Positions 1 through 9,114 of a stretch of DNA of 64,000 nt are shown piece by piece. Each line of letters starts with the position of its first letter. The stretch's first letter is position 1. Made by a program: the position numbers and the translations under genes. The stretch spans positions 60,469 to 124,468 of the forward strand of contig NZ_JAJFAY010000011.1 of NCBI RefSeq assembly GCF_021083305.1, in the 5' to 3' direction. This DNA comes from Haladaptatus sp. DYF46. Its GTDB lineage: Archaea > Halobacteriota > Halobacteria > Halobacteriales > Haladaptataceae. The notes beneath the pieces are model-generated. The model saw only the letters and a program-made list of their open reading frames with translations. It did no database searches and was not told the origin of the DNA.

Positions 1-64
1 ACCTACTACAAGACTAACAAAACAGTTCGACAGTAATAAGTTAAGATGTTTTTATATAATTGGT

Positions 65-925
65 ATGGAAATGAATCTGGAAGAGCGGATCAAACAAGCA
101 GTCTTTGCTAGAATTCTAGCTATTTCAGTAATCCTTATATCTTCGCTGATGATGCTATCTACTTATTTTCTACACGTTTTATATCCACATGCTCAGATTG
201 GGCGATTAGAGACCTTTCTGAGCCTATTCACTACAACAATTAGTGGATTGCTCACCTTAGTTCTAATCCTCATCTATAAGAGCCAAAATGAAACATTGGA
301 TAGAGAGGCAGATATATTAGAAAAGCAACAAGAGCTAATGCATCATGAGAGAATGCCCAGTTTGAGTAAGCCCTACAATTTCGTTACTAAAATTTCAAAC
401 TCGAATAGTTCGAATGAGCAACAATCTGGTGCCCTCAAACAGGATGAAGTCGAATTTTGTCTAGCAAATAACGGGGGAGGAGTTGCAAAAAGTTTCAGAA
501 TTCATTCAACAACATATGTAAAAGGTAGTAAATATGAGGGATCTTGGGCAAAATCGCCTGTATTGCGTTCTGATCGACACTCAATTCTGAAATATGCCGA
601 TGAGCAGCTATCTGCAGGAGCACTTGATGTACGATTTAAATCGCAAATCAAACTAGGACTCAAAGATACTAGCCAAAAAGACATGCTACCCAGCACCTAC
701 GGGTTCTCTGAAGCACTTAACTTACTTTATAAGGATGGTGCCGAGAGACTGGAATTAACGCTAGAACTTCGGTACGAGGATCCCTTTGAAGAGGAACACG
801 TTGAACAATTCCTCTATCATTGGGCGAAACCAATGAAAAACATGGATTTACATGAATTTATGATCGCTGATTCAGATCCCATAACGTACGAAAATAAATC
901 TGAGGATACCGACTTAATTATGTAG
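65..925 (+). CDS. Hypothetical membrane protein
   Basis: I do not recognise a family for this 286-residue protein. It begins with two hydrophobic segments at about residues 15-37 and 50-70, so it should be membrane anchored. A charged, heptad-like stretch at about 72-97, rich in Glu, Gln and Lys, could form a coiled coil. The rest is a polar cytosolic or extracytosolic domain without recognisable motifs. The third residue is also Met, so translation may start at 71. The gene is AT-rich compared with most of the window, which suggests acquired DNA. Nothing upstream within the window gives context. Confidence 0.7.
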   Translation: MEMNLEERIKQAVFARILAISVILISSLMMLSTYFLHVLYPHAQIGRLETFLSLFTTTISGLLTLVLILIYKSQNETLDREADILEKQQELMHHERMPSLSKPYNFVTKISNSNSSNEQQSGALKQDEVEFCLANNGGGVAKSFRIHSTTYVKGSKYEGSWAKSPVLRSDRHSILKYADEQLSAGALDVRFKSQIKLGLKDTSQKDMLPSTYGFSEALNLLYKDGAERLELTLELRYEDPFEEEHVEQFLYHWAKPMKNMDLHEFMIADSDPITYENKSEDTDLIM

Positions 926-1361
926 GGCTTTTCTAAGTTGTATATTTCGCACATCTCTCTATCATTAGTTTTGAACATCGTCTTCATTTTCGAATGGGCA
1001 ATTCGAGGAATCGATTTTTTATCGACTGGAAACTGTCTCGCATGGGATTGAGACTGGTCGTCCGGCTGATTCGACTATTGCAACCGCGCCGATTCTCGGG
1101 ATCGGCACCGCGAGATTCCGCCACTTCTTGTGACCATCATAAGCGGCAGTGCGATCATTTGAGGGGTTCCGTTGTGATCGATGTGTGTAGCATGCTGGGT
1201 CGTCCTTAGTACATCCTGATTGCCACGGACCACACGTCAGTCGCTTAGTGTGTATCGCGCGGAGATACTGTGCTAGGTGCTCGCCGTAGTGGATTGGCTC
1301 TAATCGCCATTTAAGTATGACGAAGAGCTTTTGTAGGACCATCTCCAACTGTAATACAGCA
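926..1361. other. Gene-free stretch before vapBC
   Basis: No convincing gene is seen here. Both strands hold open frames, but their predicted proteins are low-complexity in character, rich in Arg, Ser and Cys, and match no family I know. The sequence may be decayed coding DNA. The promoter of the following toxin-antitoxin pair must lie at its right end. Confidence 0.5.
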
Positions 1362-1652
1362 ATGTCTAGTAATACTGACGAAGGGGAAATCATTCGCGTG
1401 TCCAAGAAGGGACAGGCGACGATTCCCAAGGACCTCCGTGAACGGTTCGGCATTGAAACGCCTGGGAAGGTACACATCCACGAAGAAGAGGGAAAGATTG
1501 TGGTCGAACCCCTCCCCTCAGTCGAAGCGATGCAGGGTGTCCATGCTGGCCGCTACGAAAAGGGTACAGTCCTCGAGCACCTGCGGGAGATGAAAGAGGC
1601 AGATAAGCACCGTGAACGTGAGCACGATGAGCGGCTTGAGCAGCACCAATGA
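1362..1652 (+). CDS. vapB: AbrB/SpoVT-type antitoxin (VapB)
   Basis: A swapped-hairpin AbrB domain fills residues 10-50, with the motif VSKKGQATIPKDLRERFGI that is diagnostic of AbrB/MazE/VapB DNA-binding antitoxins. The C-terminal half is charged and probably wraps the toxin, as in known VapB proteins. An upstream in-frame ATG at 1317 exists, but the residues it would add do not look like part of the family. The stop overlaps the start of the PIN-domain gene (ATGA at 1649), so the two are translationally coupled. VapB proteins usually neutralise the toxin and repress their own operon; that is inferred here. Confidence 0.85.
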   Translation: MSSNTDEGEIIRVSKKGQATIPKDLRERFGIETPGKVHIHEEEGKIVVEPLPSVEAMQGVHAGRYEKGTVLEHLREMKEADKHREREHDERLEQHQ

Positions 1653-2092
1653 CGGACTACGTCTTCGACACAGAACCACTTATTGCGTACTTTTACGATG
1701 AACCTGGCGCTTCGACTGTGACTGAGCAGCTTCAGGCGATCGACAGCGATCAAGCAAGTGGAGCGATTTCCCATGCCACCGCAACAGAAATTGTGTATAA
1801 AGTTGCGCGTCTCGAAACGGGTGATCCAAACCATATTTCGCCTGGTGAAGATGAGTTCGACATCGGTGAGCAGGATCTGCGCGTCTTGCAGGGCTTTGGA
1901 CTGACTATTGAGACTCCGCCATGGAGTACAGTTGCCCATATCAAGGGGGCAGGTGGCATTTCTCTTGGCGATTCATACGCTGCTGCGTTGGCAATCGAGA
2001 AGGAAGCGCTCCTCGTCGTTGGAGCGGATCCCGAGTTCGGCGATCTAGCAAATGATATTGACTTGCGTCAAATCCGTGAAGAACCAGCGTAA
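1649..2092 (+). CDS. vapC: PIN-domain ribonuclease toxin (VapC)
   Basis: This 147-residue protein is of normal VapC size. The first acidic residue of the PIN active site is in VFDTEPLIAYF near the N-terminus. A conserved Glu lies in the ATATEIVYKV segment, the third acid in SLGDSYAAALA, and a terminal Asp in GADPEF. VapC toxins are Mg-dependent endoribonucleases that cut tRNA or rRNA. The gene overlaps the AbrB-type antitoxin gene by four bases. Its stop codon lies only 25 bases before a remnant of a tyrosine recombinase, so the pair may mark the edge of an old integrative element. Confidence 0.85.
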   Translation: MTDYVFDTEPLIAYFYDEPGASTVTEQLQAIDSDQASGAISHATATEIVYKVARLETGDPNHISPGEDEFDIGEQDLRVLQGFGLTIETPPWSTVAHIKGAGGISLGDSYAAALAIEKEALLVVGADPEFGDLANDIDLRQIREEPA

Positions 2093-2116
2093 ACTCCTCT
2101 GTCCTACTTGCTCCCG

Positions 2117-2180
2117 TGTTGCTGGGCAAACCACCTACTGATCGAGGAGAACGTCTCACCACGAATTGTGGCCTTCATTT
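2117..2180 (+). pseudogene. Tyrosine recombinase C-terminal remnant
   Basis: The short frame CCWANHLLIEENVSPRIV matches the segment that follows the catalytic LRRC/W motif in haloarchaeal XerC/D-type integrases. A second, longer remnant at 15058-15412 has nearly the same DNA string around positions 15330-15375. Only about 20 codons survive; no catalytic Arg or Tyr is left. It directly follows vapC. This is a fossil, not a gene. Confidence 0.7.
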
Positions 2181-2280
2181 GGTTTATTAGACAGTGTACC
2201 GTGATCGTACTTCTATCCACGAAGTAGATCGTGAAGTCCCACCACCCCACAGAGCAACGATGTTCGGCCAAAGAGATGAG

Positions 2281-2295
2281 TATATTTTTTTATTT
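2281..2295 (+). promoter_or_regulatory. TATA box for the ABC transporter ATPase
   Basis: The string TATATTTTTTTATTT lies 19-33 bases before the ATG at 2314, the normal archaeal TATA position for a leaderless transcript. Confidence 0.5.
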
Positions 2296-2313
2296 GCTCG
2301 ATAATGCTCTAAT

Positions 2314-3225
2314 ATGATTGCAGTTAACACTACTAATCTCACGAAATCATATAATAACAAAACAGTCGTCGACGATCTTTCACTTACCATCGAAAGCGGA
2401 GAAGTGTATGGTTTTTTGGGGCCGAACGGAGCCGGAAAATCGACCACCATCGACATGCTAATGGACTATACACGACCCACCAGTGGTAGCGCAACAGTCT
2501 TTGACCTCGATGTGCAGACAGAGTCCGAAACCATCCACTCACGGACTGGAATTCTTCCAGACCGATTTGGCGTGTATCAGCGGCTCACAGGGCGTGAACA
2601 CGTCAAATATATTCTCGACGCAAATGATGATTGCGACGATATTGACCTCATTTTTGACCGGGTTGGACTCCACAGTGCAGCTGATGAGTATGCTAGCAAC
2701 TACTCAAAGGGTATGCAACAGCGCCTCGGGCTCGCAATGGCTATCGCGGGGAAGCCAGATCTACTCATTCTCGATGAACCATTCTCTGGTCTTGACCCGC
2801 ATGGTGTTCGTCTAGTCCGAGAGATCGTCGCTGACGAGCGTGACCGCGGCGCAACTGTCTTGTTTTCATCCCACGTTCTCGATCAAGTCGAACGCGTCTG
2901 CGACCGAGTTGGCTTACTGGACAATGGGACACTTCTTTTCGAAGGAACTCCTACAGAGCTCCGGAAAACTGTTAGAACTGAACGACGGCTGTCAATCGAC
3001 ACGCCGCTACCAGAGAAACTCCATCAGCTTCTCGAAGATATGGAATCCGTCACTGGAATCAACGAGAAAGAGACAGGTGTGACAATTCTCTGTCGACCTG
3101 AAGATCAGTTCAGAATTCTCGAATTAATCTTCGAATTTGATCTTTCTGTTTCTGACTTCCATGTCGAAAATGAGACTATCGAAGATGCTTTCATCATGTT
3201 AGCTGATAATACGCCCGAGAATTAA
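2314..3225 (+). CDS. ABC transporter ATP-binding protein
   Basis: This is a complete 303-residue ABC ATPase. The Walker A motif GPNGAGKST is at residues 36-44, the signature YSKGMQQRLGLA near 130, Walker B with LLILDEPFSGLDP near 150, and the switch His in SSHVLDQ near 188. The C-terminal 80 residues resemble the extension of drug/NatA-type exporters. The gene is convergent with, and overlaps by four bases, the permease gene at 3222-5120, which is very likely its partner. Being convergent rather than in one operon is unusual for a transporter pair. The substrate cannot be read from the sequence. Confidence 0.9.
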   Translation: MIAVNTTNLTKSYNNKTVVDDLSLTIESGEVYGFLGPNGAGKSTTIDMLMDYTRPTSGSATVFDLDVQTESETIHSRTGILPDRFGVYQRLTGREHVKYILDANDDCDDIDLIFDRVGLHSAADEYASNYSKGMQQRLGLAMAIAGKPDLLILDEPFSGLDPHGVRLVREIVADERDRGATVLFSSHVLDQVERVCDRVGLLDNGTLLFEGTPTELRKTVRTERRLSIDTPLPEKLHQLLEDMESVTGINEKETGVTILCRPEDQFRILELIFEFDLSVSDFHVENETIEDAFIMLADNTPEN

Positions 3226-5120
3226 TCTAAATCGCTACGGGAGAAGACAAGAATTGAAAAGATCTGCGAGACTCCAAGCAAGAGCATCAAGCCAACCACG
3301 GCTAGAATTGGATGAAGGTACCAAACCGGTATATTTGTCCCAAATACAGACCTCACTGTTGTGATATTCGAGACGGTGGATTGTTGTAACATATCCGATG
3401 TGACAAAAAGGGCAGTTCCACTCGAATTTGGAACACCAAGGAGCCAGTTCGTGAGAACGCGATACAAATTCTGTGGCAACAACCATTTAAATAGGAAGTA
3501 TGTTGGATCCTGTGGTGGGCGGACGAGATCAACTGCATTCCCGGTCACAATACTATAAAACGAATTTACTAGTGGTTCCCAATAAAACGGAAGAGCAACG
3601 AATGAAAATGCTAACCCACCAACGACAACTTGATGTCGGCTAAGCGTAGAGATCGCAACTCCAACAGCAGCCATTGCGAACAAAAATCCCACGCTCGCCG
3701 CGAGAAACTCGAGTAACTGTACTAGAGGAACAGCGCTGTACTGTGGAATTGCAACGACACAGGTGAGTACGATTGCTATCAGTACAGGGATCACGAAAGC
3801 AATTGTACGTCCAATAAGGACCCCAATAATGACGTCTGCACGCGACGCTTTTGTTCCCGCTGTCAAACGAATACTTCCCGAACGACGCTCTTCAGACAGT
3901 GCACGGAATGTGAAAAATACGGCACCACTACCTGCGAACAATGTAATTCCGGGAGTTTGCAAAACAGCTAATGGGACGAGTGGACCGAGATAGTTCTTGA
4001 CGATATCTTGAACAGCAAGACTGGAGATACTGGTTACGAAAATGAGTGCGCCGAGGAGCCAGATTCCAGGTGATCGTGAGAGAATACGGAACTCACGTTG
4101 TGCGATTGACTGCCATCGTCCGGGAAGCCAAGAGAAGAGATCTCTTCTGCCAAGGATGCTTCCAAAAGGAGCCCAATTAGATAGACGATTCCATGGGATT
4201 TGCAGTCGGCGAACCCAGTTAAATTTCTCATCGGGCCGGACAGTAAGTGATCTATTTTCAAACGTTCGAAGTGAGAATAACACTAATACGAATGGCCAGC
4301 CAACAAGAGGTATAAGAGAGAACCACGGTGTGAGATAGAGAGGTCGTGGCTCTCCTTTTACAGCTTCATTCAATGGTCCAGTCAGTTGAGTAACGGCACT
4401 ATCCGTTCCGATTGGTACATCGAGAATCCAATTAGTGAGGACATAGTAGGCATCATTCGGTGACAATCGAGAAGCTAGCTCGAAGATGTTCGGATATCGC
4501 AAACTATTCCCAGGAACTGTGCCTGTAAACGTATCCCAGAGGAAAATCACCATCAAATCGCTCCATAGTAGCAATCCAGCAAGCACGGTGATGCCGATGA
4601 GGACTGCTGATTGAACCGATGAGGAGGCAAGCGTTGAGATGGAGACAATGATAGCGACGACGGCAAAAGTGTATATTAGTGCCACAATTACGAACTCAAG
4701 GGCGATTCCAACGGAAAACCTATTCAATGAGAATATATCTACGACGACGACAAGAGTGGTTCCAAAGATAACTGGTGTGAATGTTGCAACGGTTTGTCCG
4801 ACGATTTTTCCGAGGATGATATCCGAGCGGGAAAGACGGGTTCCCGCGAGAATGCGAATTGTTCCGGACTCCCGTTCGCCAACGACCGCACGGTAACCAA
4901 ATGTAGCTGCAACGAATGGTACTAATAAAGCAATTGTCCCCTGAACGTCTGCAATGGGAGTCGCCCCACCGAGTGTCTGGATCGTCGTTGGTCGTAATGA
5001 AGTTGTTGCCAACCCTACAGAGAAAGCAGTAGTGGAGACGATTAGAAACAGTCGTCGACTAAGAATAGTTTGGTACTCTCTTCGTGAAACCGAGAGTAGT
5101 TTAGTAAAATGCACACGCAT
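3222..5120 (-). CDS. ABC-2 type permease, tandem-duplicated
   Basis: The 632-residue protein has about twelve membrane segments in two homologous halves. Each half starts with an RREY/QREF amphipathic segment, followed by GERESGTIR/SEERRSGSIR, then ILAGTRLSRSD/LTAGTKASRAD, and later YVLTNWILDVP/RVLTNWLLGVP. It is therefore a fused dimer of an ABC-2/NosY-like permease, and one polypeptide could supply the whole channel. Tail-to-tail overlap with the ATPase gene at 2314-3225 points to a two-protein exporter. It is transcribed from an AT-rich region near 5121-5200. Confidence 0.88.
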   Translation of the reverse strand: MRVHFTKLLSVSRREYQTILSRRLFLIVSTTAFSVGLATTSLRPTTIQTLGGATPIADVQGTIALLVPFVAATFGYRAVVGERESGTIRILAGTRLSRSDIILGKIVGQTVATFTPVIFGTTLVVVVDIFSLNRFSVGIALEFVIVALIYTFAVVAIIVSISTLASSSVQSAVLIGITVLAGLLLWSDLMVIFLWDTFTGTVPGNSLRYPNIFELASRLSPNDAYYVLTNWILDVPIGTDSAVTQLTGPLNEAVKGEPRPLYLTPWFSLIPLVGWPFVLVLFSLRTFENRSLTVRPDEKFNWVRRLQIPWNRLSNWAPFGSILGRRDLFSWLPGRWQSIAQREFRILSRSPGIWLLGALIFVTSISSLAVQDIVKNYLGPLVPLAVLQTPGITLFAGSGAVFFTFRALSEERRSGSIRLTAGTKASRADVIIGVLIGRTIAFVIPVLIAIVLTCVVAIPQYSAVPLVQLLEFLAASVGFLFAMAAVGVAISTLSRHQVVVGGLAFSFVALPFYWEPLVNSFYSIVTGNAVDLVRPPQDPTYFLFKWLLPQNLYRVLTNWLLGVPNSSGTALFVTSDMLQQSTVSNITTVRSVFGTNIPVWYLHPILAVVGLMLLLGVSQIFSILVFSRSDLD

Positions 5121-5303
5121 TCTTCACGGTTAGAACCTCTCCCTGATTGCTTAAATCTGTCCTTCTATGCGTATTGAATGAGCATAAATCCAGGTCTAAC
5201 AAAATAACAGCTATCATACTTATCTAACATGATTTCTCTTTGCGCCACAATAAAATATATAAATTTCATATTTTATATTATTTATATCCATCCAATACAA
5301 AAA

Positions 5304-5313
5304 TATTATATAT
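5304..5313 (+). promoter_or_regulatory. TATA box for the Tat-exported protein
   Basis: The AT string ATTATATAT lies about 30 bases before the ATG at 5342 within a very AT-rich 120-base tract, so a leaderless transcript is expected. Confidence 0.5.
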
Positions 5314-5341
5314 GGGTGAAAGTAATAGAATTTTGTAGTCT

Positions 5342-6010
5342 ATGGCGAAAGATAAACGCAATCAGCTGAACAGACGGAACGTAGTTAAAGGTCTTGGAGT
5401 TACGGCTAGCGTCGGTCTACTTGGCGGCCTAAGTAGTGCAACGCCCGGTCAAGATGACGCAGTTTCGGCCGATATGGTCGTTGAAAACAAGCCCAATCTG
5501 GTTGATGAATTCGTGACACGGTCGCTTGAACAAGGAGAAACCGACAGCGTCGTCAAAGCTTACAGTGAATTGGACGAAAAGCAACTCGAATTGGTGAGAG
5601 ATGCGTACGAGCGAGTCACGACAACGGAAATCAGCCCAGAGAATGCTAATGCTATCACTCCTGAATCCATTCCCATATCTCCTAGCGTGTCGTATACACA
5701 TAAGATAAAGGAGACAAACACGACAATCTGGAAAGCATCTATGACTCTGGACTGTGACTATTACCCCAGTAACAATAATGTTACTTATAGATCACTTTCT
5801 TCAAACGGGGATGCTCCGAACTCGCTGTGGCATTACAAAGGAATAGATTATTCAAATGTGGATACTGCTGGGGCTGTTGATGCAAAACGAAAGTTACGGT
5901 TCAGTCACTCGGTCGCAGGACAACATATTTCTACGAATCAAGCAATATTAGATATTATTGCATACGATAACGGCAATGTCAATAAAAGTGCAAATAGGAA
6001 AGTTCTCTAG
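5342..6010 (+). CDS. Tat-exported protein of unknown function
   Basis: The N-terminus has a twin-arginine signal: LNRRNVVKGLGV with Arg11-Arg12, a hydrophobic stretch to about residue 33 and a probable cut after LSSA. No lipobox Cys is present, so the protein is probably released or loosely surface bound. The mature part of about 190 residues is acidic, then rich in Asn, Ser and Thr. It contains a YTHKIKETNTTIWKASMTLD segment and no cysteine pair beyond a single Cys. I recognise no family. The following 76 bases have no gene. The low GC content suggests recent acquisition. Confidence 0.75.
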   Translation: MAKDKRNQLNRRNVVKGLGVTASVGLLGGLSSATPGQDDAVSADMVVENKPNLVDEFVTRSLEQGETDSVVKAYSELDEKQLELVRDAYERVTTTEISPENANAITPESIPISPSVSYTHKIKETNTTIWKASMTLDCDYYPSNNNVTYRSLSSNGDAPNSLWHYKGIDYSNVDTAGAVDAKRKLRFSHSVAGQHISTNQAILDIIAYDNGNVNKSANRKVL

Positions 6011-6086
6011 TACAGGATTGGGTAAATAATCTATACTTCAAGGAATAATATAGATAAAATTACTTTTATCGCAGAATAGTGAACCA

Positions 6087-6180
6087 GGTACCGTCTAGTT
6101 GAGCTCTTTCTCGACTGGTGTTCGGTTGTCGGACGATTAGGGTTGTCTTCAGTGATTATAGGAATAACGAACCATCTGAT
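6087..6180. mobile_element. Fossil end of an IS6-family element
   Basis: The sequence starting GGTACCGTCTAGTTGAGCTC aligns with the left ends at 37369 and 63874 through about 90 bases. Shared parts include the reverse complement of the transposase C-terminus (GTGTTCGGTTGTCGGACGAT versus GTGTTCGATTGTCGATCGAT). It is heavily mutated and truncated, and no coding capacity remains. Confidence 0.6.
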
Positions 6181-6312
6181 TATCTAGTTAAGAAACACTG
6201 TTGTAGGATGGCGTTTCAATGCCTCTCCCGTATATGGCTACCAAACTATTTGTCAATCTAGTGATTATATTCCTGGTAAAGCAGCCGAGTCCCGTCTTCT
6301 CACAGTGGAGCC
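6181..6312. mobile_element. Degenerate MITE fragment related to 42789-43018
   Basis: After CTAGTTAAG the order of sub-strings parallels the intact MITE: TGTTGTA, GTTTCAA, then CTCTCCCGT/CTCTACCGT, GGCTACCAA/GGCCAACGA, and finally CCCGTCTTCTCAC/TCCGTCTTCTCAC. Identity is roughly 60-65% by eye. It abuts the 5' truncation of the acyl-CoA dehydrogenase pseudogene, so its insertion probably removed that gene's start. Confidence 0.5.
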
Positions 6313-7442
6313 ACTCTTGTTCAAGAGACCCAACGGTCGCTTCGAGACGATGTTCGGGAGTTTGCAGAAACCGAAATTCGACCCGAAGTGAAACGGTTAG
6401 ATCAGCAAGGCGAGTATCCCAGCCGAATTCTTGACGAACTCGGTAATCGTCGCCTCGCGGGATTGACGCTGCCTGAAGAATACAACGGACGTGGTGAAGG
6501 CCTCGTCGAACTCGCGCTGATGATCGAAGAACTTTCAGCTGCGTGTATGTCCGTAGCGAGTGCCCTTGGACTGCATATCGGTGTCGCGGCAGTCATCGAG
6601 CGCTTCGGCTCCGACGAGCAACGTGACGCATTCCTCCCGAAGATGGCGACGTTCGGGACAGTCGGTGTGCTCGGGCAAAGCGAAGCCAACGCCGGGAGCA
6701 ACAAATTGGAGATGGAAACAGCGGCCGAACGGCAGGGGGACGGATGGGTACTCAACGGCCACAAACAATGGGTGACGAACTTCTACGACGCGGATTTCGT
6801 TCTCACGTACGCGAAAACTGGTCCTGATGAGGCCGCACCGCACAACATTAGCGCGTTTCTCGTGCCAACCGAAGAGTTCGATAGAGAGAACGACTGGGAC
6901 ACGTTAGGTGCGAACAGCGTTAAATCGCCGCGCGTTTCACTTTCAGACATCCATGTCCCTGCTGATCGCCTCATTGGCGAGCAAGGAGAGGGATACACCG
7001 AACGTGGTGAAATCCACACCGGTGTGAACGTCCCTGCCCGTGGTGTTGGTATCGCTCGTGCTGCGCTCGAAGACACAGTTTCGTACACGAGTTCAAGAGA
7101 ACAATACAGCCAGCATATCAGTGACTTCCAGGGCGTGCGATGGGAGGCGAGATGGCAGAACGTGTCGACACAGCTCGATTGCTCACACTTCGAGCAGCTG
7201 ACTGCGCTGATCGGGGCCACGATGTAACACGCGAGTTCGCCATGGCGAAGATCAACGCAACGCAGGCCGCAGTCGACAATGCGAACAGAGCGGTTCAACT
7301 CCACGGGGGTCTCGGATACACTACCGAATATCACGTTGAACGCTACCTTCGTGATGCGAAACTCCTGACGATAGCTGGCGGTCCAAATGAGGGTCACAAA
7401 GACACGCTTGCAAAAGCTGTGATCGAGCAGGACGGAGAGTGA
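6313..7442 (+). pseudogene. Acyl-CoA dehydrogenase, truncated and frameshifted
   Basis: An acyl-CoA dehydrogenase reading frame enters from about 6313 without a start codon, and family similarity (LRDDVREFAETEIRP) begins upstream of the first usable GTG at 6388. The substrate/FAD segments follow in order: GVLGQSEANAGSNK, NGHKQWVTN, then the C-terminal helix domain with AVQLHGGLGYTTEYHVERYL. The frame breaks near 7137 (RWE/GEMAERV), so the enzyme is split into two frames. The usual catalytic Glu of the Y-E-G-T motif reads A-G-G-P here. The family oxidises acyl-CoA with FAD; this copy is almost surely inactive. A tautomerase gene follows 6 bases after its end. Confidence 0.8.
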
Positions 7443-7448
7443 TTCCGT

Positions 7449-7820
7449 ATGCCGTTAGTTACAATTTCAGTGCTGGTAGACAAGTCCGACGAGTATCGAA
7501 ATACAGTCGCTAACGCGGTCAACACGGCTGTTCTCGATACGCTTGACTTCCCACCAAGTGATCGCTATCAACTCATTCAAGAACTCCCTTCGCAGGACCT
7601 CGAGTTACATGATCGAGACGGGGATCGAGCCGTGCTTGAGTTGACAATGCGTGCTGGCCAAGATCGCGAAGACAAACAGGCGTTTTACGCTCGTGTGACG
7701 GAATTATTAGAACAGGATCCGGGGATCTCCCCAGAAAATGTGATGATCACCATCGCTGAAAATAGTGAAGAAGACCGGTCTTTCCGGGATGGTGTGTCCC
7801 AATTCATAGCTGAGAGCTGA
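7449..7820 (+). CDS. Tautomerase-family protein (4-OT/MIF fold)
   Basis: The 123-residue protein starts MPLVTISVLV; Pro2 would become the N-terminal catalytic base after Met removal, as in 4-oxalocrotonate tautomerases. Its length and the later LELTMRAGQDREDKQAFYAR and ENVMITIAEN segments fit the larger tautomerase-like group. It lies directly after the broken acyl-CoA dehydrogenase, and the two were probably one catabolic operon for carboxylic or aromatic acids. The substrate is unknown. Because the upstream gene is decayed, its expression may now depend on a weak internal promoter. Confidence 0.75.
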   Translation: MPLVTISVLVDKSDEYRNTVANAVNTAVLDTLDFPPSDRYQLIQELPSQDLELHDRDGDRAVLELTMRAGQDREDKQAFYARVTELLEQDPGISPENVMITIAENSEEDRSFRDGVSQFIAES

Positions 7821-8041
7821 TCTGATTGAGAGAGGAATTCACGCTCTTTAACAATATAATACCGACTCCTCGATTTCTACCCTCATCAATGGCAATATCC
7901 CCCCGGAATTTCCACCTCACCCAATGCGTAGTCCAATCAGTTTTTCTCACCCGATGAGACCAACGATGTTACGTCAGAACAAGGATGGGAGTGGATTAGA
8001 GTTGCATCTACGACCAAGTGATAGTGTCATTGGAGACGCGG

Positions 8042-8731
8042 CTAAAACAGCAGTTTGAATATTTGATGTTGGGCCTGACGGAGATGATAGGTGAATGTCG
8101 GAATCGTAATATCCATTTCAGCTGCAATTTCTTTACTCGATTTTTCACGAGGAGACTGAAAATAGCCGTTAATATACGCGGTGAGGAGGACCTCAATCTG
8201 TCGTTCAGTGAGTTCCTCATACACCGCTCTCTGGAAGACTTTCTGCGAGAATAGTGGCATCGGATAGGTGTTTTGCCGTTGAGCAACAACATCCATTGTC
8301 GGATGGTAGTCCAATACGAGATCAACGATCTCGCAGGAAGAGATGTCCGCTGGGACTTGAACAACGATGTGACCCTCTCCATTCTTGATCTGCATTTTCG
8401 ATAAGAACGCTCCAGATTCGATGATAAGCGGCACAAAATACGGTCTACCATCTCCGATGCGGATTTCAAAAATCCCAGACGTACCTCCGTTAGCAAGAAG
8501 TCGTGTTTCAAGATCAGTCTCGTTCTCCATGAGTCCGTGTATCTCTTCGATATTCGCTTCTGAAATTTGGAAATATATGAAGAAGCCGTTCTGTGCTGGA
8601 AGTAACTGCTTTAACACAATTCGACAATTAGTCTTGGCCGATATTTTATTCAAGGGACATGACTCACCCGTCGATTCGAATACAATTTCAGTAACCGAAT
8701 TAGAATCATTACTCTGGTCAGACGAGGACAT
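8042..8731 (-). CDS. HTH_10 (bacterio-opsin activator type) regulator
   Basis: The C-terminal 55 residues carry the HTH_10 domain: LTERQIEVLLTAYINGYFQS, then KEIAAEMDITIPTFTYHLR and an amphipathic closing helix. The N-terminal 160 residues form the sensor-like beta-rich domain that precedes HTH_10 in many haloarchaeal regulators. The Met chosen, at 8731, begins MSSSDQSNDSNS, a typical polar leader; an upstream Met at 8770 would add unlike residues. It diverges from the four closely related HTH_10 proteins later in the window. Its target is unknown; the nearest genes are the tautomerase and the broken membrane gene. Confidence 0.75.
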   Translation of the reverse strand: MSSSDQSNDSNSVTEIVFESTGESCPLNKISAKTNCRIVLKQLLPAQNGFFIYFQISEANIEEIHGLMENETDLETRLLANGGTSGIFEIRIGDGRPYFVPLIIESGAFLSKMQIKNGEGHIVVQVPADISSCEIVDLVLDYHPTMDVVAQRQNTYPMPLFSQKVFQRAVYEELTERQIEVLLTAYINGYFQSPREKSSKEIAAEMDITIPTFTYHLRQAQHQIFKLLF

Positions 8732-8812
8732 ACCCAAGGAGAAAAGCCACAGAGAGTAATTTGTTACCACAAATGTAAAAAATCTGGGGTTAGTTTAGAA
8801 CAATTATCTTCC

Positions 8813-9114
8813 ATGGGTTGGCCCATCGTCGCCGGACTCGCCGGGGAAGTTATCGTTGGATATCGCTCGACCGGCGGTACCAAGAGCGGCTGCTGGCACA
8901 GCCTCTTTATGGGCACAGTTGCTACCTGAGTATCGACATCAGCATTATCGTAATCACAGTGGTGGTGGCCAGCCTGTTCGGAGGCTACATCTGGAGCAAG
9001 ATCGGTCTCATTGACATTGATGTGTTCTTTCTTTTCACTGTTACTACCGTCGTACACTCATGGTCTCTGGCTCTTAGAACAGATTACTTCCCAACCAGCA
9101 CTCCTACTTTATAG
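8813..9114 (+). pseudogene. Frameshifted small haloarchaeal membrane protein
   Basis: From ATG 8813 the frame reads MGWPIVAGLAGEVIVGY, then GGTKSGCWHSLFMGT, and stops at 8929. A second frame then continues with a hydrophobic IIVITVVVASLFGGYIW stretch to 9114. Gly-rich first helices with a GTKSG-type loop resemble small haloarchaeal membrane proteins of the DUF5518 kind. Joined by a single shift near 8920-8935, the two halves would make a normal small integral membrane protein. The family assignment is tentative. Confidence 0.45.

Noticed and set aside
1019..1477. 152-codon minus-strand frame overlapping vapB
   Set aside because: It overlaps a clear AbrB gene and its protein is Arg/Ser/Pro-rich without recognisable domains.
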